Origin: Heliocidaris tuberculata
Taxonomy: Eukaryota > Echinodermata > Echinoidea > Camarodonta > Echinometridae
DNA: 64,000 nt
Direction: 5' to 3'
Assembly: GCA_025618425.1 (NCBI GenBank)
Contig: CM046832.1
Span: 21,133,917 to 21,197,916 of the forward strand
The translations under genes and the position numbers were made by a program. Under the pieces are notes generated by a model. That model did no database searches, was not told the origin of the DNA, and worked only from the letters and a program-made list of their open reading frames with translations. Positions 52,301 to 60,463 of the stretch are shown here, piece after piece (position 1 is the first letter of the stretch; each line of letters opens with the position of its first letter).

Positions 52301-53240
52301 TAAACAGGTACGGTAGGTAGGTCTAGACCTAACTAGTTAGAACTTAGACCGAAAATTCTGTCTCTCGTTGTTAGCCTCTTCACTTAGAGACAGAAGTAGG
52401 CCATTTGATCTCCTTTGCAAACCGACTACACGCCGACGTAGTTGGAAAAATCGCTGTAATTTTATTTTTCCTCATGCATATGATTAAAATGATTAGGCCT
52501 AGGCTCTACTCCTACTTCAAGAATCTGTTCAACTTACCAATTTGTCTGTATAATCTGTTTAATGCTCCTTTTTCAGGTAATTCAGGGCCCAAGGTATTCT
52601 CCATTTGAAAATCTTGCAGCCGTTGTGTAGTCGGTGTGTGGTCGGTTTGCACAGTAGATCGAACGGCCCGCTTATTCTAAGTGAAGAGGTTAACGAACGA
52701 GAGACAGAATTTTCGGTCTAGTTAGACCTAGACCTATTACAGCTAAAAATTATAGGTCTGGCAGTGGTAGTGTATACATCCAGGATCAGTTTACTTGGTG
52801 GGGGGGGGGGGGGTGATGTGTTCACAATAAGGAGAGACAGTTTTTAGTTTACATTGTCCAACCAAAACAGCAACAGCAAAGAGTCATCAAATTTTTTTTG
52901 AGAGAGAATAGACATTTCATTTGTCCTTTTTCTTTATCCACCACTCCACCACTGAGATCTGTTTTCTTAAGTGTAGTATTACATCAGCTTTTTTAGTGTC
53001 TTTGAAAATCAATTATGAGATCTTTAGGGGATGTTCAGTGTGATGTCCGTATAAATAAAATTTTTAGTCCCCTTAATAATTATATTAAACATTTCATTAA
53101 TTCCTACAAATAGAAACAAACCAAATAAGATGGATAAACTTATGTTATTGATAATATCATTTATTATTATTATTATTTTATTATCATTATTACTTTTTTT
53201 TCTTAATACAGGATAATGCTGCTCTACTTCATCTATTACA

Positions 53241-53273
<33 letters not shown>

Positions 53274-54967
53274 GACGAAGGCTTACCCACTGAGAATGAA
53301 GACAAATTCTGAGAGGAACAAATAAATACTTAGCTGCTCCAGTTTTGCTGGTAGGTTGCTATCAGGGGCGTTGATTTGTTTTTCAATGGGGGGGGGGGGG
53401 TGCAGACAGTGGCAGATCCAGGATTTCTTGAGGGAGGGGGCTCAATATTCACAAAAATTTTTGACAAGCAAAAAAAAAAAAAAAAGGTCCTCGGCATTTT
53501 TTGGCCCCCTTTTAACTCAAAAAATCTCTGACAAGCAAAAAAAAAAAAAAAAAAAAAAAAAAAGGTCCTCAGCATTTTTGGGCCCCTTTTTGGTCCCAGG
53601 CCCCCCTGGATCCGCCACTAAGTGCAGAACAGCCTAATAGTACTCTTCATGATTTTTTTCAATGCCTCTTAAATACCAGCTTCTCCATGGTTACGTGAAG
53701 CAGGGAAAATTATAGAATTTGTTGAAGGGGGGGGGGGGCAAAATGATATATTTGCCCTCAATATTATCGGGGAGGGGGGCAACTGCCCACTTGCCCCCCC
53801 CCCCATAATCGACCCACTGGTTGTTATTAGTATCTCAACACAATCTAGGTAGACTTTTTTTTTACATAAACATAATTTTCTTGAGACTTTACTAATTTGG
53901 TTTTCTTTTGAATAGCCTTGTGTCCAACTGGACATACTTTTTTCCTCTTTTAATACTTTTCGAGAATTCCCACTTCTTATTCTATTTCATATAAAGCTCT
54001 AAATTTCTGTATTTTCTTAAATTCTAATTGTTGCTTGTTTAATTATCAAATACACAATGGATTCCATTTTCTAAAATCTTTCTTCTTTTCTTTCAACAGA
54101 CATGGATTTCTACTTCAGCTCGTCAGTGAAATAGCCCCCTGCTTTGATCAACATCATATTAAAATCATACCTGGATTAAAGTATAATATGCATAATTAGA
54201 ATGACTGAAGAGGATTTTAAAGTTCTTCAATTATATCTTAACCATTTTACCCACCCCTTCCCCATGTCAAATGTTGTAGTCACATGCAGCCATTTTTGTA
54301 GTAGCTCGTTATGTAAGGTCTTCCTTTTCTAGGTGGCCTAGTGAGATTACAGGCCCCTAATGATATTAAGATAAGCAGTGCTAGAGCAGTGTATAACAAA
54401 TTAATAATAATCTAATTAACTTATTCTATGAATTTGTCATTAATTAATTTGTTAGTGAATTATTATTTTATTATTCATCTATTGAGAAAATCCATACTAT
54501 TCAACATTTTATTTGACTTAAAACTATAGAATTAGATCTCTATATGTGTTTCTTCCCCCCCCCCCCTTTTTATAGTTATTAGATTTATGATACTAGTATG
54601 CAATATACATGTACCAACTAAAGAGGAGATGAATTACGTTGCATTCGATTTAGATTTCTTAGAACTATCAGCATTATCTTTGCTTTCAAGAGTAAAATTG
54701 TTGTCATTGGTGTGTGTTGTTCATGGAACTTAGATGGTCATTTATTTTTTTTTATCATTTCTTCTTTTGTGGGGTGTAGTGGGTAAATAATTTTTAAATT
54801 GTAATTCAAATAATTTACTTCTTGGAAAGGGATTGAAATTAATAACGTATGATTCAATTAGATTGAAATTCATTTTTTAAAAATGCATGTAAGTACACAT
54901 CCCGCCCGTACCTTGGAAGAAAAGTATGCATTCCCCCCCCCCCCCCACCCCCCCGATTTCTAGAACG

Positions 54968-54999
<32 letters not shown>

Positions 55000-57303
55000 A
55001 GAGAAATTTTGGAGGGGCTGGGGAATTTTTTTTTTTTGTCGCCACCCCACCCCCCCCCCATTGAGCGACTTTTCGAGAGCTGGCGAGACCAAAAAAATAA
55101 GGGTCTCCCTTCAAGCAGTTTCAAAATTGACAAACCTGCATTTGTGTGCCCCCCCCCCCCCCCCCCCCTTATACAAAATCATGGATCTGCCCCTGTTTGT
55201 ACTACTCTCAAGAAGAGAATATTAGTTGACAATGACAAGTCGGCTGCGCTGGAACTCTATTGTATTGTAGTATATGAACAGAGGGTATGACTGCAGATAA
55301 ATTATATAATTATGTTGGGGTTTTTTTTAAGGAGAATAATTAAACGTACAATTAAGAAGTAAGACAATGTCTAAACTTCTCTAAAGACTGTCCTCATTTC
55401 TTTATGCAAGAAAATTTTTATTAAAAAGTGAGAAAATCTAAACGTATTTCTGATTCGACGTGTGTAAACAATTGCATCTTAAATCTAAATTGTAAGAAGG
55501 ATATACATGTACATTGTAATTGAAAATTATTCTGTGAACATGATAAAAGTTCTCTCACGTTATATCAATGAAATGAACCAGGACGTGGGATCGAGGTGTA
55601 TGTATGAGAGAGAGAGAGAGGGGGGGGGGGGGGGAGAAAAGAAGATTAGAAAAGGCGGAAGTGAGAAGATTTAGTGAAAATGAACTCAGAGAAGGGTGGG
55701 GGGGGGGGGGGGTGAGAGAGAGAGAGAGAAAGTGAAGAATAAAGGTGTAAGTATATTAAATCAGTTCGGGTCAGTTAAAATGGCTGAATTTTCAAGGTTC
55801 ATAATTCTCTTTGAAAGGTATGTTCAAAAGGCTATAAGATTTACAAACTTGGCAGCAATGCGAAAGTTGCCCCTAAAGAAAATCCAAGGATACCTCTTCC
55901 TCTACACTTTATATTTTATTCTTACTTTTGCCTTCCATCATACCCCCCCCCCCCGTTTTTTTTATAACTTCTTCATCCTACGGGTCAAAGAGAGTGAATT
56001 TATTAATTTCTTTGTAAAAAATACTTATTATGAATGTAAAAGTTTTTCTCTTAATTCGTGAGATGTGATAAATATCAACATGTATTTATCTTCTTATAAC
56101 TACGGTACATGTACAACTCGACCCTTTTGTGCTGAAAATCACATGTTGTGACCTAATTATCATAAAGATTTAATGACACCATATGAATGACGCCCATTCG
56201 TCAATCATCGATGCGCCGTCATTAGCCAAGTGATGAATACATTAGCATACAAGAATAAATTAAGTGGACTTGACCTTTCTTAATGCGAATGCGTGACACT
56301 GATCCACATTTTTATTTTATTTGTGTGTAAAGCATATACGCGGTAGGGAGCATCTTACAAAATGAATAATGCATAGGGGCTTCGGGCGCGTTCAAATCGT
56401 GGCCAAATGTTACAGTGTAATGGCGGCCGCTTTAGGGGCTTGGTATGACCACTATACGTGGTGTGGGAGACTCTCCCACTTGGGAAACGGTCTCTGATAT
56501 TTCATGAGAAATCTGCTTATCACATTTTCATTTTGAGCCAAGGTAATCCCTTTGCCCCAAATGTAAACAAAGAAAATTGGTCTCCCAAATGGGAGACTGT
56601 CTCCCAAATAAGCCATCAAAAATGTTGACATTAGTCTCTGATATCATAGTTTTAGAGATGGTCTCCCATATACTAAATTATATTAGGAGACAGTCTCCAA
56701 TAAGGCAATATCGGCCGTGTACCTCTAGTCTCTACTGCCAAATGTGGAAATGGATGAATCTTGCCCACTGATTTTTTTTTTTACTTGTCTCTCTGCACGG
56801 GAGACTGCTTCCCCTGTCTGGCTTGATGTTCAATGTCAAAGTTTATAAAACATCAACTCATGATCAAGCCCGTATGGCTAGCCTGCGCCTGCGACTGTCG
56901 ACAGCACATCCGTGGCCAGAGAGCTCAGGCCAGCGCCAGGACAGTACGACTGCGCCTTTACAGCTAGCTAGCCGCGCCGCGCCCGCGCGCTACGCTGACA
57001 TGTCACGTCGCGGAAGCTTAAGCACGAGTCTAGTCCAAACCTACATGTATGGTCCAGACTCCAGCCATTCGTAGTAGGTCCATGCTCCAGCGTAGAGACA
57101 TGACGATTGACGGAGCTGAGCCTGAGGCTGACAGAGACAACCATACATTTAATTTTTTTTGTACAAATTAAACATCGATTCCATAGATAAGTGTAATTAA
57201 ATAACAGATAATTCTTCCAATGAAAAATTGCAAATATAATTGAAAAAAAATGTAATTTTCTTACCTCTGTTTCATAACTGTGCTTTTGACAGTAAAATGC
57301 CAT
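37616..57303 (-). CDS. AARSD1: AARSD1, alanyl-tRNA editing protein (complete, 12 exons)
   Basis: Twelve exons join in phase to 1236 nt (411 residues plus TGA); the human protein is 412 aa. AARSD1 (AlaX type) is a free-standing, cytosolic trans-editing enzyme that deacylates Ser-tRNA(Ala), preventing serine misincorporation. The metal-site motifs are intact: HSGQH (HxxxH, about residues 108-112) and CCGTH (CxxxH, about 208-212). Other family blocks are LEDTVLFPEGGGQPDDRGT, RFDHMQQHSGQHL, GLPDDHVGLVRIVEIEG, NMCCGTHVSNLSHLQ, HRKEGDAEYMIIVANE and the C-terminal GRYQGKATKLSKRSEAEELL. Exon 1 (57303-57265) codes for MAFYCQKHSYETE with an optimal start context (A at -3, G at +4), and intron 1 is 12.5 kb. 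No frameshift or stop is present. Identification is very secure. Confidence 0.97.
38110..38204 (-). CDS. AARSD1: AARSD1 exon 11
   Basis: Acceptor TTTGTACCTTAG|AATGCAC and donor GGACCCAG|GTATAAAG; 95 nt, phase 0 to 2. Codes for NALMLLSTGEENGAGLFLVA then GPTDIVEEAGPR, matching the GGGLFLLAGP block of the human protein. Confidence 0.95.
38950..39096 (-). CDS. AARSD1: AARSD1 exon 10
   Basis: Acceptor TTTCATCACCCCAG|ACATCCC and donor GACCTGAT|GTAAGTAA; 147 nt, phase 0. Codes for TSLTLLRELAVLEAKHYKLN then HRKEGDAEYMIIVANEVGPD, matching human LHRKEGDSEFMNIIANEIG. Confidence 0.96.
39538..39679. mobile_element. 142-bp MITE with CAGGGGAG ends
   Basis: CAGGGGAGTGTTTCATCAAG and its inverted counterpart CTTGATGAAATGCTCCCCTG enclose arms of about 38 bp with GCGTTTTGTCAGTGATTTT. 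In AARSD1 intron 9, about 100 bp from exon 9. Confidence 0.85.
39783..39849 (-). CDS. AARSD1: AARSD1 exon 9
   Basis: Acceptor TTTGATTGCAG|GTGTGGTC and donor GCAAATAAG|GTAATC; 67 nt, phase 2 to 0. Codes for CGPDEHVQQVDKIQKSLKAA plus NK. Intron 8 upstream (40948-39850) holds a TTAA-flanked MITE. Confidence 0.93.
40079..40616. mobile_element. Palindromic MITE with TTAA flanks, copy 3
   Basis: TTAAAGGCAAAGTCCACCCTG at the left matches, inverted, the right end (40594-40616). Inner arms carry GTGTTTGATTGATTACAAC and GCAAGATACATCA in both orientations. Shares layout and short blocks with copy 1 (AAAGG..AAAGT.CACCC; AAAATCCG; AGTTATGAA), so they are one diverged family. In AARSD1 intron 8. Confidence 0.85.
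40949..41079 (-). CDS. AARSD1: AARSD1 exon 8
   Basis: Acceptor TATTGAACAG|GCTATCAA and donor CTCACTCAA|GTAAGC; 131 nt, phase 0 to 2. Codes for AIKLLGAEKGKKGKINLYFL through NEKALNNSLK, corresponding to the human IKILGTEKGKKNRTNLIFL block. Confidence 0.94.
41427..41543 (-). CDS. AARSD1: AARSD1 exon 7
   Basis: Acceptor AATATTGCAG|GTTCGTAC and donor CATCTGCAG|GTAAAGAC; 117 nt, phase 0. Codes for VRTRGLPDDHVGLVRIVEIE and then the CCGTH metal-binding motif and HVSNLSHLQ, the family's most conserved stretch. Confidence 0.97.
42042..42198 (-). CDS. AARSD1: AARSD1 exon 6
   Basis: Acceptor ATTATTCCAAAG|GGATTTG and donor TTACAAGAG|GTAATACT; 157 nt, phase 2 to 0. Codes for DLGREKSFIELDTPKIPSEQ and the helical linker ending LVELGSKELQE. 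Confidence 0.95.
42726..42783 (-). CDS. AARSD1: AARSD1 exon 5
   Basis: Acceptor TATTTTGCAG|GTCAGCAT and donor ACATCATG|GTAAGTCA; 58 nt, phase 1 to 2. Codes for GQHLVTAIADNKYGWKTTSW with the second histidine of HSGQH and the conserved TTSW. Confidence 0.96.
43370..43511 (-). CDS. AARSD1: AARSD1 exon 4
   Basis: Acceptor TTCTTTGTAG|ATCAGTG and donor CATTCAG|GTATTTAA; 142 nt, leaving phase 1. Codes for ISDVEVLRITRRGADAIHF through WQRRFDHMQQHSG, including the first histidine of the HxxxH metal site. Confidence 0.96.
43862..43879 (-). CDS. AARSD1: AARSD1 exon 3, 18-nt microexon
   Basis: Acceptor CTGACCTACTAG|CCTGATG and donor GGAACG|GTAAGTTT enclose exactly 18 nt coding for PDDRGT. The family sequence GGGQPDDRGT is restored only if this microexon is included between exons 2 and 4; both neighbours are phase 0. 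Confidence 0.93.
44616..44744 (-). CDS. AARSD1: AARSD1 exon 2
   Basis: Acceptor with a long pyrimidine tract (TTTTTTTCCAG|CTCACC) and donor GGCCAG|GTAATTTC; 129 nt, phase 0. Codes for LTTKVVSCIQAQ...GFELILEDTVLFPEGGGQ, the first strand-rich block of the editing fold. Confidence 0.96.
45325..46434. mobile_element. DNA element with CAGAGGCTCCAAC ends inserted in a tandem repeat
   Basis: Left end CAGAGGCTCCAAC and right end GTTGGAGTCTCTG are inverted, flanked by the 7-bp duplication CCAAAAG (45318-45324 and 46435-46441). Near the ends are repeated TCTCCCGC motifs. The insertion splits one unit of the DR1-bearing tandem array, whose halves align with intact units further right. A tRNA-type SINE lies inside. 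Terminal CAGAG with a 7-8 bp TSD fits hAT, but no transposase remains. Confidence 0.65.
45985..46280 (-). mobile_element. tRNA-derived SINE
   Basis: On the minus strand a tRNA-like head carries an A box TGGTCTAGTGGA (46270-46259) and B box GGTTCGAATCC (46225-46215), the internal RNA polymerase III promoter. It is followed by a body (TTTTGGCAAGACATTAATCT, GGAGCGCCAGGAGTG, GCGCTATACAAGAGCCC) and ends in an (ATTATT)n-like tail. The head is not a functional tRNA because it lacks a proper 3' acceptor. The same family occurs at 9880-10045. Confidence 0.8.
46442..46925 (+). repeat. Tandem array of about 155-bp units containing DR1 nuclear-receptor motifs
   Basis: Three similar units share TGACCT...CTTTGACCTAC, CCCAAAATCTAATCAGATC, GGTGATACATACTAG, AAATTTGAAGTT and CACCTGCAATTTCAGAAA blocks. 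A further partial unit at 45283-45324 was separated by the CAGAGG-ended insertion. Each unit has AGGTCA half-sites on the minus strand. The perfect DR1 TGACCTTTGACCT occurs at 46707-46719 (a third half-site extends to 46726) and 46862-46874. Located in AARSD1 intron 1. Confidence 0.8.
46707..46726 (-). promoter_or_regulatory. Three AGGTCA half-sites spaced by one base (DR1)
   Basis: TGACCTTTGACCTTTGACCT holds three head-to-tail half-sites with one-base spacing. DR1 is bound by HNF4, RXR-PPAR and COUP-TF type receptors. Binding here is inference; the motif comes from a repeat unit. Confidence 0.4.
47164..49096. mobile_element. Palindromic MITE (about 0.97 kb) carrying the hAT-like insertion
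   Basis: CTCACACTTATGCGAG at 47164 is mirrored at 49096, and the arms 48148-48460 and 48765-49085 are inverted copies of roughly 310 bp (for example the stretch with GTGATTTTACCTCTTCAACTT and its complement). The left arm is interrupted at 47193/48148 by the hAT-like element, while the right arm still reads TTAATATATTAACCTCGC through the same point. The terminal 26 bp is itself a palindrome. Superfamily unknown. Confidence 0.7.
47194..48147. mobile_element. Non-autonomous hAT-like element with 8-bp TSD ATATTAAC
   Basis: Ends TAGGCCTGAGTC (47194) and its complement GACTCAGGCCTA (48147) are flanked by identical ATATTAAC (47186-47193 and 48148-48155). Subterminal CCGGTG/CGCCGG motifs recur at both ends. 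Much of the body is one long hairpin: the arm at about 47480-47690 is the reverse complement of 47860-48065. A second copy of the left end starts at 47408 (TAGGCTTGAGTCATAACGG), so the left end is duplicated or one relative landed in another. No transposase is encoded. Confidence 0.75.
49397..49746. mobile_element. 350-bp MITE with CCCCGC(A/G)TTCAGACTATCCCCC ends
   Basis: The left CCCCGCATTCAGACTATC mirrors GATAGTCTGAACGCGGGG at the right, and TTTAGCGGGGGA follows in both arms. An inner palindrome CCCCCGCTAGCCGGGGG is at 49486. In AARSD1 intron 1. Confidence 0.8.
50815..51055 (+). repeat. Repeat related in inverse to 56340-56465
   Basis: TAGTGGTCA, GTAACATTT, CCCGAAGCCCC and TATGCATTATTCATTTT occur in the same order here and, reverse-complemented, at 56465-56340. 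They may be inverted ends of a 5.6-kb element or two solo copies. Confidence 0.4.
51060..51206 (+). promoter_or_regulatory. Promoter-like block and possible first exon of a plus-strand transcript
   Basis: In order: inverted CCAAT box (GATTGGACC, 51073), CTTTAAAAGG (51106), ETS-type CACTTCCGC (51136), CRE-like TACGTCA (51161), then a donor GTTTAGAG|GTGAGTAC at 51206. The mix is what a housekeeping-type promoter with a short first exon would show. No ATG frame of note. Lies antisense within AARSD1 intron 1. Confidence 0.35.
52319..52735. mobile_element. 417-bp MITE with about 115-bp inverted repeats
   Basis: Left arm 52319-52437 and right arm 52617-52735 share ACCGAAAATTCTGTCTCTCG, CCTCTTCACTTAGA, and CAAACCGACTACAC-type blocks in inverted orientation. 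Both arms carry the novel-looking motif CGACTACACGCCGACGTAG. In AARSD1 intron 1. Confidence 0.8.
53212..53340 (+). other. Possible terminal exon with AATAAA signal
   Basis: A strong acceptor (TTTTTTTTCTTAATACAG|GATAATG) and a second AG at 53240 precede a (GAT)n run. The two open frames are Asp-rich ending GLPTENEDKF, or Met-rich ending NSERNK. AATAAA follows at about 53320. It could be the 3' end of the transcript starting near 51150, with other candidate acceptors at 52143 (TTTGATTTCCCTCAG) and 54101 (TTTCTTTCAACAG). Coding is doubtful because the run is a microsatellite. Confidence 0.2.
53406..53622. mobile_element. Element with AGTGGC(A/G)GATCCAGG inverted ends
   Basis: AGTGGCAGATCCAGG (53408) and CCTGGATCCGCCACT (53605) are inverted. 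Inside, a unit with GACAAGC, a poly-A run and AAGGTCCTC(G/A)GCATTTTT is duplicated (53462-53512, 53530-53587). Fragments of the same family occur at about 17140-17245, 23405-23560 and 54990-55197. Confidence 0.6.
54895..55197. repeat. C/G- and T-homopolymer-rich repeat related to the GATCCAGG family
   Basis: Carries long C runs, a T18 run, TTGTCAGAGAAATTTTGGAG, and ends ATCATGGATCTGCCCCTG, as at 17229-17246. No coding support despite several open frames. Confidence 0.5.
56340..56465 (-). repeat. Inverted partner of the repeat at 50815-51055
   Basis: Minus strand reads TATAGTGGTCATACC, GTAACATTTGG, CGCCCGAAGCCCCTATGC and ATTATTCATTTTG. Immediately beyond it begins a GTCTCCC/GGGAGAC-rich stretch. 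Confidence 0.4.
56461..56820. repeat. Cluster of GGGAGAC / GTCTCCC palindromic motifs
   Basis: At least eight copies of GGGAGAC or GTCTCCC in about 360 bp, several arranged as hairpins (GTCTCCCAAATGGGAGAC; GGGAGACTGTCTCCC). Not a simple microsatellite; purpose unknown. In AARSD1 intron 1. Confidence 0.6.
57265..57303 (-). CDS. AARSD1: AARSD1 exon 1
   Basis: ATG at 57303 in context TTCACAATGG, 13 codons (MAFYCQKHSYETE), then donor ACAGAG|GTAAGAAA. It matches the conserved MAFxCQ start of animal AARSD1, so the intron to 44744 is truly 12.5 kb. The 5'UTR upstream carries two copies of GGTACGAACC (57425-57447, minus strand). Confidence 0.92.
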
Positions 57304-58867
57304 TGTGAACGTACCGGTACCTAACGCTAGTTTAGTAAATCGTCTAGCTAACCAAAATTAACACTCATCGACCAACACAATTTTCGGGAAACTAGGTAGA
57401 GATCGATGATTCGTAACTATTATGGTTCGTACCATAGGTTCGTACCCTTTTTCTAAATGGAGGATGCGTTAATTGCGAGCCTTTTCCAGATTTAATGAAA
57501 GGGGATAGAACAATTAAACCACCGTTTTTGGTTTGTATGTTTATGTGTTTTGTTGTTTGTTTGTTGTTGTTGTTGTTGTTGTTGTTTTTTTTGGGGGGAA
57601 TAGGGGGTTATATAATGTGGGGGAGGGGGAAGGGGATCGAAGGCAACTCTGAAGGGATAGCGACCTGAGCAAAAAATATCAAAAATAATTTGTTGTTGTT
57701 GATTTTTTAAAATCATTTTTTATTTTAGTGTTGAATTAATTGAAGCCATCAAATCTGTTTTCCATATACGCTCATTCCGTGAGGGCCCAGGGGCGTCCTG
57801 AGGGTGTAATGAGCACTGGTGATGAGGCCCCAAAATTTTCTTTCTGCCAAATCAAAATCTTTACAGGCTGCATGTTGGCAAATCGCAAAACTTATTATTG
57901 CTCTTTTTTGCCAGCTGTTAAAGGCCTGTTTGCAATTTTATTTTTTTCCAGTCAGTTTTGCTTTGCTTCTTTTAGATTATTTGTAAGCAAACTTAGTCCA
58001 ATTAACATCCCCCACTCAACCAAAGGTCTGGCTATATCATCTACATGCCTCTGAAGGAATCATAGTGACTGGAGCAAAAAATATAAAAAATGATAAAAAA
58101 AAAAAGAAATAAAATCATAATTATTTTCATTGTTTTAAGTTTTAACTTTTAAAAATATTTTCATGGGATACCTTGGGGCACCACAATTTGTGGAGAACAC
58201 ATGCACCGACCCTCTTGGATTATTTTGTTGGATACGCCACTGAAAAGGGGCATAGCAGATCTGTCTCGATATATAGACGATCATTTAGTGTACGTGAGTT
58301 ACTATTAAAGGGATTATTACGTAGCTTTCACATGCAGACATTTTTTAAAAGGAAAAAGTGCTGGGTATTCACATGGAATTAAATTCACTTTAGAGCAGTT
58401 GAGCCTATATAGTGCAACTTGCAAGTTGATAAAGCTACATTGACATTTTCCTTGAAACCTTTGAAGTGCAGTGATAATCCCTCAGCAGCTCTAATATGAA
58501 GCTATCCCAGGACGAGGGGGCTCATGCATTTTGCCCAACTTCAAATTTTTAGATTCTGACACTTTATGAAGTAAAAATGTGCATGAAACACATATTTTAT
58601 CCCCTTTTATCCACCCCTCTGCCTGAATATTAGAATATTTTGGCCCCTCGCTGCCCCAATATGGGGTAGTTTTATTGGAACTTGTAAAATTTAACCCATC
58701 AGCTTGTGACATGAAAGTTCACATTGTGTTTGTTTGTGTTTATTCGGTTTGCTTGTTTTCTTTGGGTTCATCGAAATGGCATGGTTGACATAAGTTAGAA
58801 AATGCCCTCTGAGTATATAGCCCCGGGGGGGGGGGGGGGGGTACTCACGTATATTGGGTATACGGGG

Positions 58868-58968
58868 ATCACATCACATCACATCAGGTACGGAATAAAG
58901 GATTTCTCCTGTAGATTTCCGGTCTCCACTTTGAAGTTTATACAATTGAATGGAACTATATACTGAAC
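58868..58968 (-). repeat. 3'UTR and pentamer tail of the retrotransposon
   Basis: Read on the minus strand, about 80 nt after the reverse transcriptase stop the sequence ends in a short tandem (TGATG)n tail at 58887-58868. Many CR1/L2-type LINEs end in short tandem repeats rather than poly(A), used to prime reverse transcription. The tail marks the 3' boundary of the insertion. Confidence 0.7.
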
Positions 58969-60460
58969 TTAAATAGTATGGCTGTACATGCGCTGAGGAA
59001 CGGAAGTTTTAAATCTCTCCCCCCACCAGTGCTTGTCCAATAACTTCTTAAAGTTTTCCACAGTTTTTGCTTCGACGACATTGGTAGGCAACCTGTTCCA
59101 GTCTGATACTACCCTCTGGCTAAAAAATTTACTTCTGACTTCCAATCGAGAGCGTTTAGTGAAAAGTTTGAACTTATGTCCCCTCGTTGATGAATGAATG
59201 GCGGGTGCAAAGAATATGCCACCAGAAATCCCCAACTTTCCATTAAGCAATTTATAAACCGTAATCATATCCCCTCTTCGTCTTCTGTAGAATAATGAAT
59301 GTAGATTAAGTCTTTCTAGACGTTGTTCATATGATAAGTTCTGGAGACCAGGAATCATGCGAGTAGCTCTCCTCTGCACCTTTTCCACTTTATCTGCATC
59401 CAGTTTAAATCTTAAATGCCATAAAATATTCCCGTACTCTAAATGAGGTCGAACCAGAGTAACAAACAAAATTGGTAAAATTTCACAAGTTATTTGTGAA
59501 AAAGTCTTGTGTATGATTCCAAGTATTTGGTTTGCCTTTTGAACAGCTGCTGAAACATGTTGATGGAAATTTAGCTCTTCGTCCATCATAACACCAAGAT
59601 CCTTTTCCTGTTTACTTGCTTCCAGTTCATTACCATTCATAATGTAATTACCCCTTGGATTATTTCTTCCAATGTGTAGAATTTTGCATTTGCTAGTGTT
59701 GAACTTGAGTTGCCAAGTTTTACTCCATTCCACAGCACGAGTAAGATCAGCTTGAAGAGACTCCTGTTTAACAGCAGAACTGACATCACCAACAATTTTG
59801 GTATCATCGGCAAAAATGAAGACAGAGTTATGCATTATGTTTGGTAAATCGTTTATGAAGATAACAAAGAGAATGGGGCCTAATACACTCCCTTGCGGAA
59901 TTCCACTATTTACTTGACTCCAATCTGAACTTTCACCATTGACAACAACTCGCTGCTCCCTACCGGTTGCAAAAGCTTTAATCCAAGCATGAAGTTTTCC
60001 CGTAATACCATATGATGTTAATTTCTTCAGAAGTCTTTCATGGGGAACAGAGTCAAATGCTTTGCAGAAATCTAAATACAATATATCAATGGGGATTCCA
60101 GCATCAAGTTTGTATGTGATTTCCTCCATTGCACAAAGAAGTTGAGTCATGCAGGACCGGTTCGGGGTAAATCCATGCTGACAATCTGATAGTAGGTTAT
60201 GTCCTAACAGATGTTGCATCACTGCATCTCGAACTAAGCTTTCAATCAACTTACCAACCACCGAAGTTAAACTTATTGGCCGGTAATTCTCAACGTTCTT
60301 TTTGTTTCCCTTTTTGTATAAAGGAGTAATGTTGCCCACTTTCCAGTCTCGAGGAAGAATGCCTTCGTTTAAGGACTTCTCAAAGATGATTTGTAGTGGG
60401 ACTGAGATAGATCGTGCAGTTTCCTTCAACATGCAGCTGGGAAGGGTGACTTTTTGAAGA
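58969..60460 (-). mobile_element. 5'-truncated non-LTR retrotransposon (CR1/L2-like reverse transcriptase)
   Basis: A 487-codon frame (60432-58969, stop TAA) remains open a few codons further upstream (VTLPSC before the Met). It codes for a reverse transcriptase missing its N-terminal endonuclease. Seen in order: QIIFEKSLNEG, NYRPISLTSVVGKLIES, catalytic motif A YLDFCKAFDSVPHERLLKK, motif B GIPQGSVLGPILFVIFINDL, motif C FADDTKI, KFNTSKCKILHIG, KDLGVMMDEELNF, and the C-terminal FSQRVVSDWNRLPTNVV typical of CR1/L2/Jockey-group elements. The intact frame argues for a recent insertion. Reverse transcriptase copies element RNA at the target by target-primed reverse transcription. The 5' truncation is typical of LINEs. 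The 3'UTR follows to about 58868. Confidence 0.92.
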
Positions 60461-60463
60461 AAG

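Larger units (their letters stand above)
44745..57264. other. AARSD1: AARSD1 intron 1 (12.5 kb), transposon-packed
   Basis: Holds most of the nested elements of the window, the DR1 tandem array, a CpG-richer zone at 50350-51200 with candidate antisense promoter, numerous G/C homopolymers (52797, 53389, 55619, 55697) and CT/GA tracts (49373, 49853). A GC-rich stretch (56880-57040) lies just inside from exon 1. Confidence 0.9.

Noticed and set aside
54877..55290. Pro-rich and Lys-rich open frames
   Set aside because: Generated by C, G, T and A homopolymers of a repeat; no conserved content.
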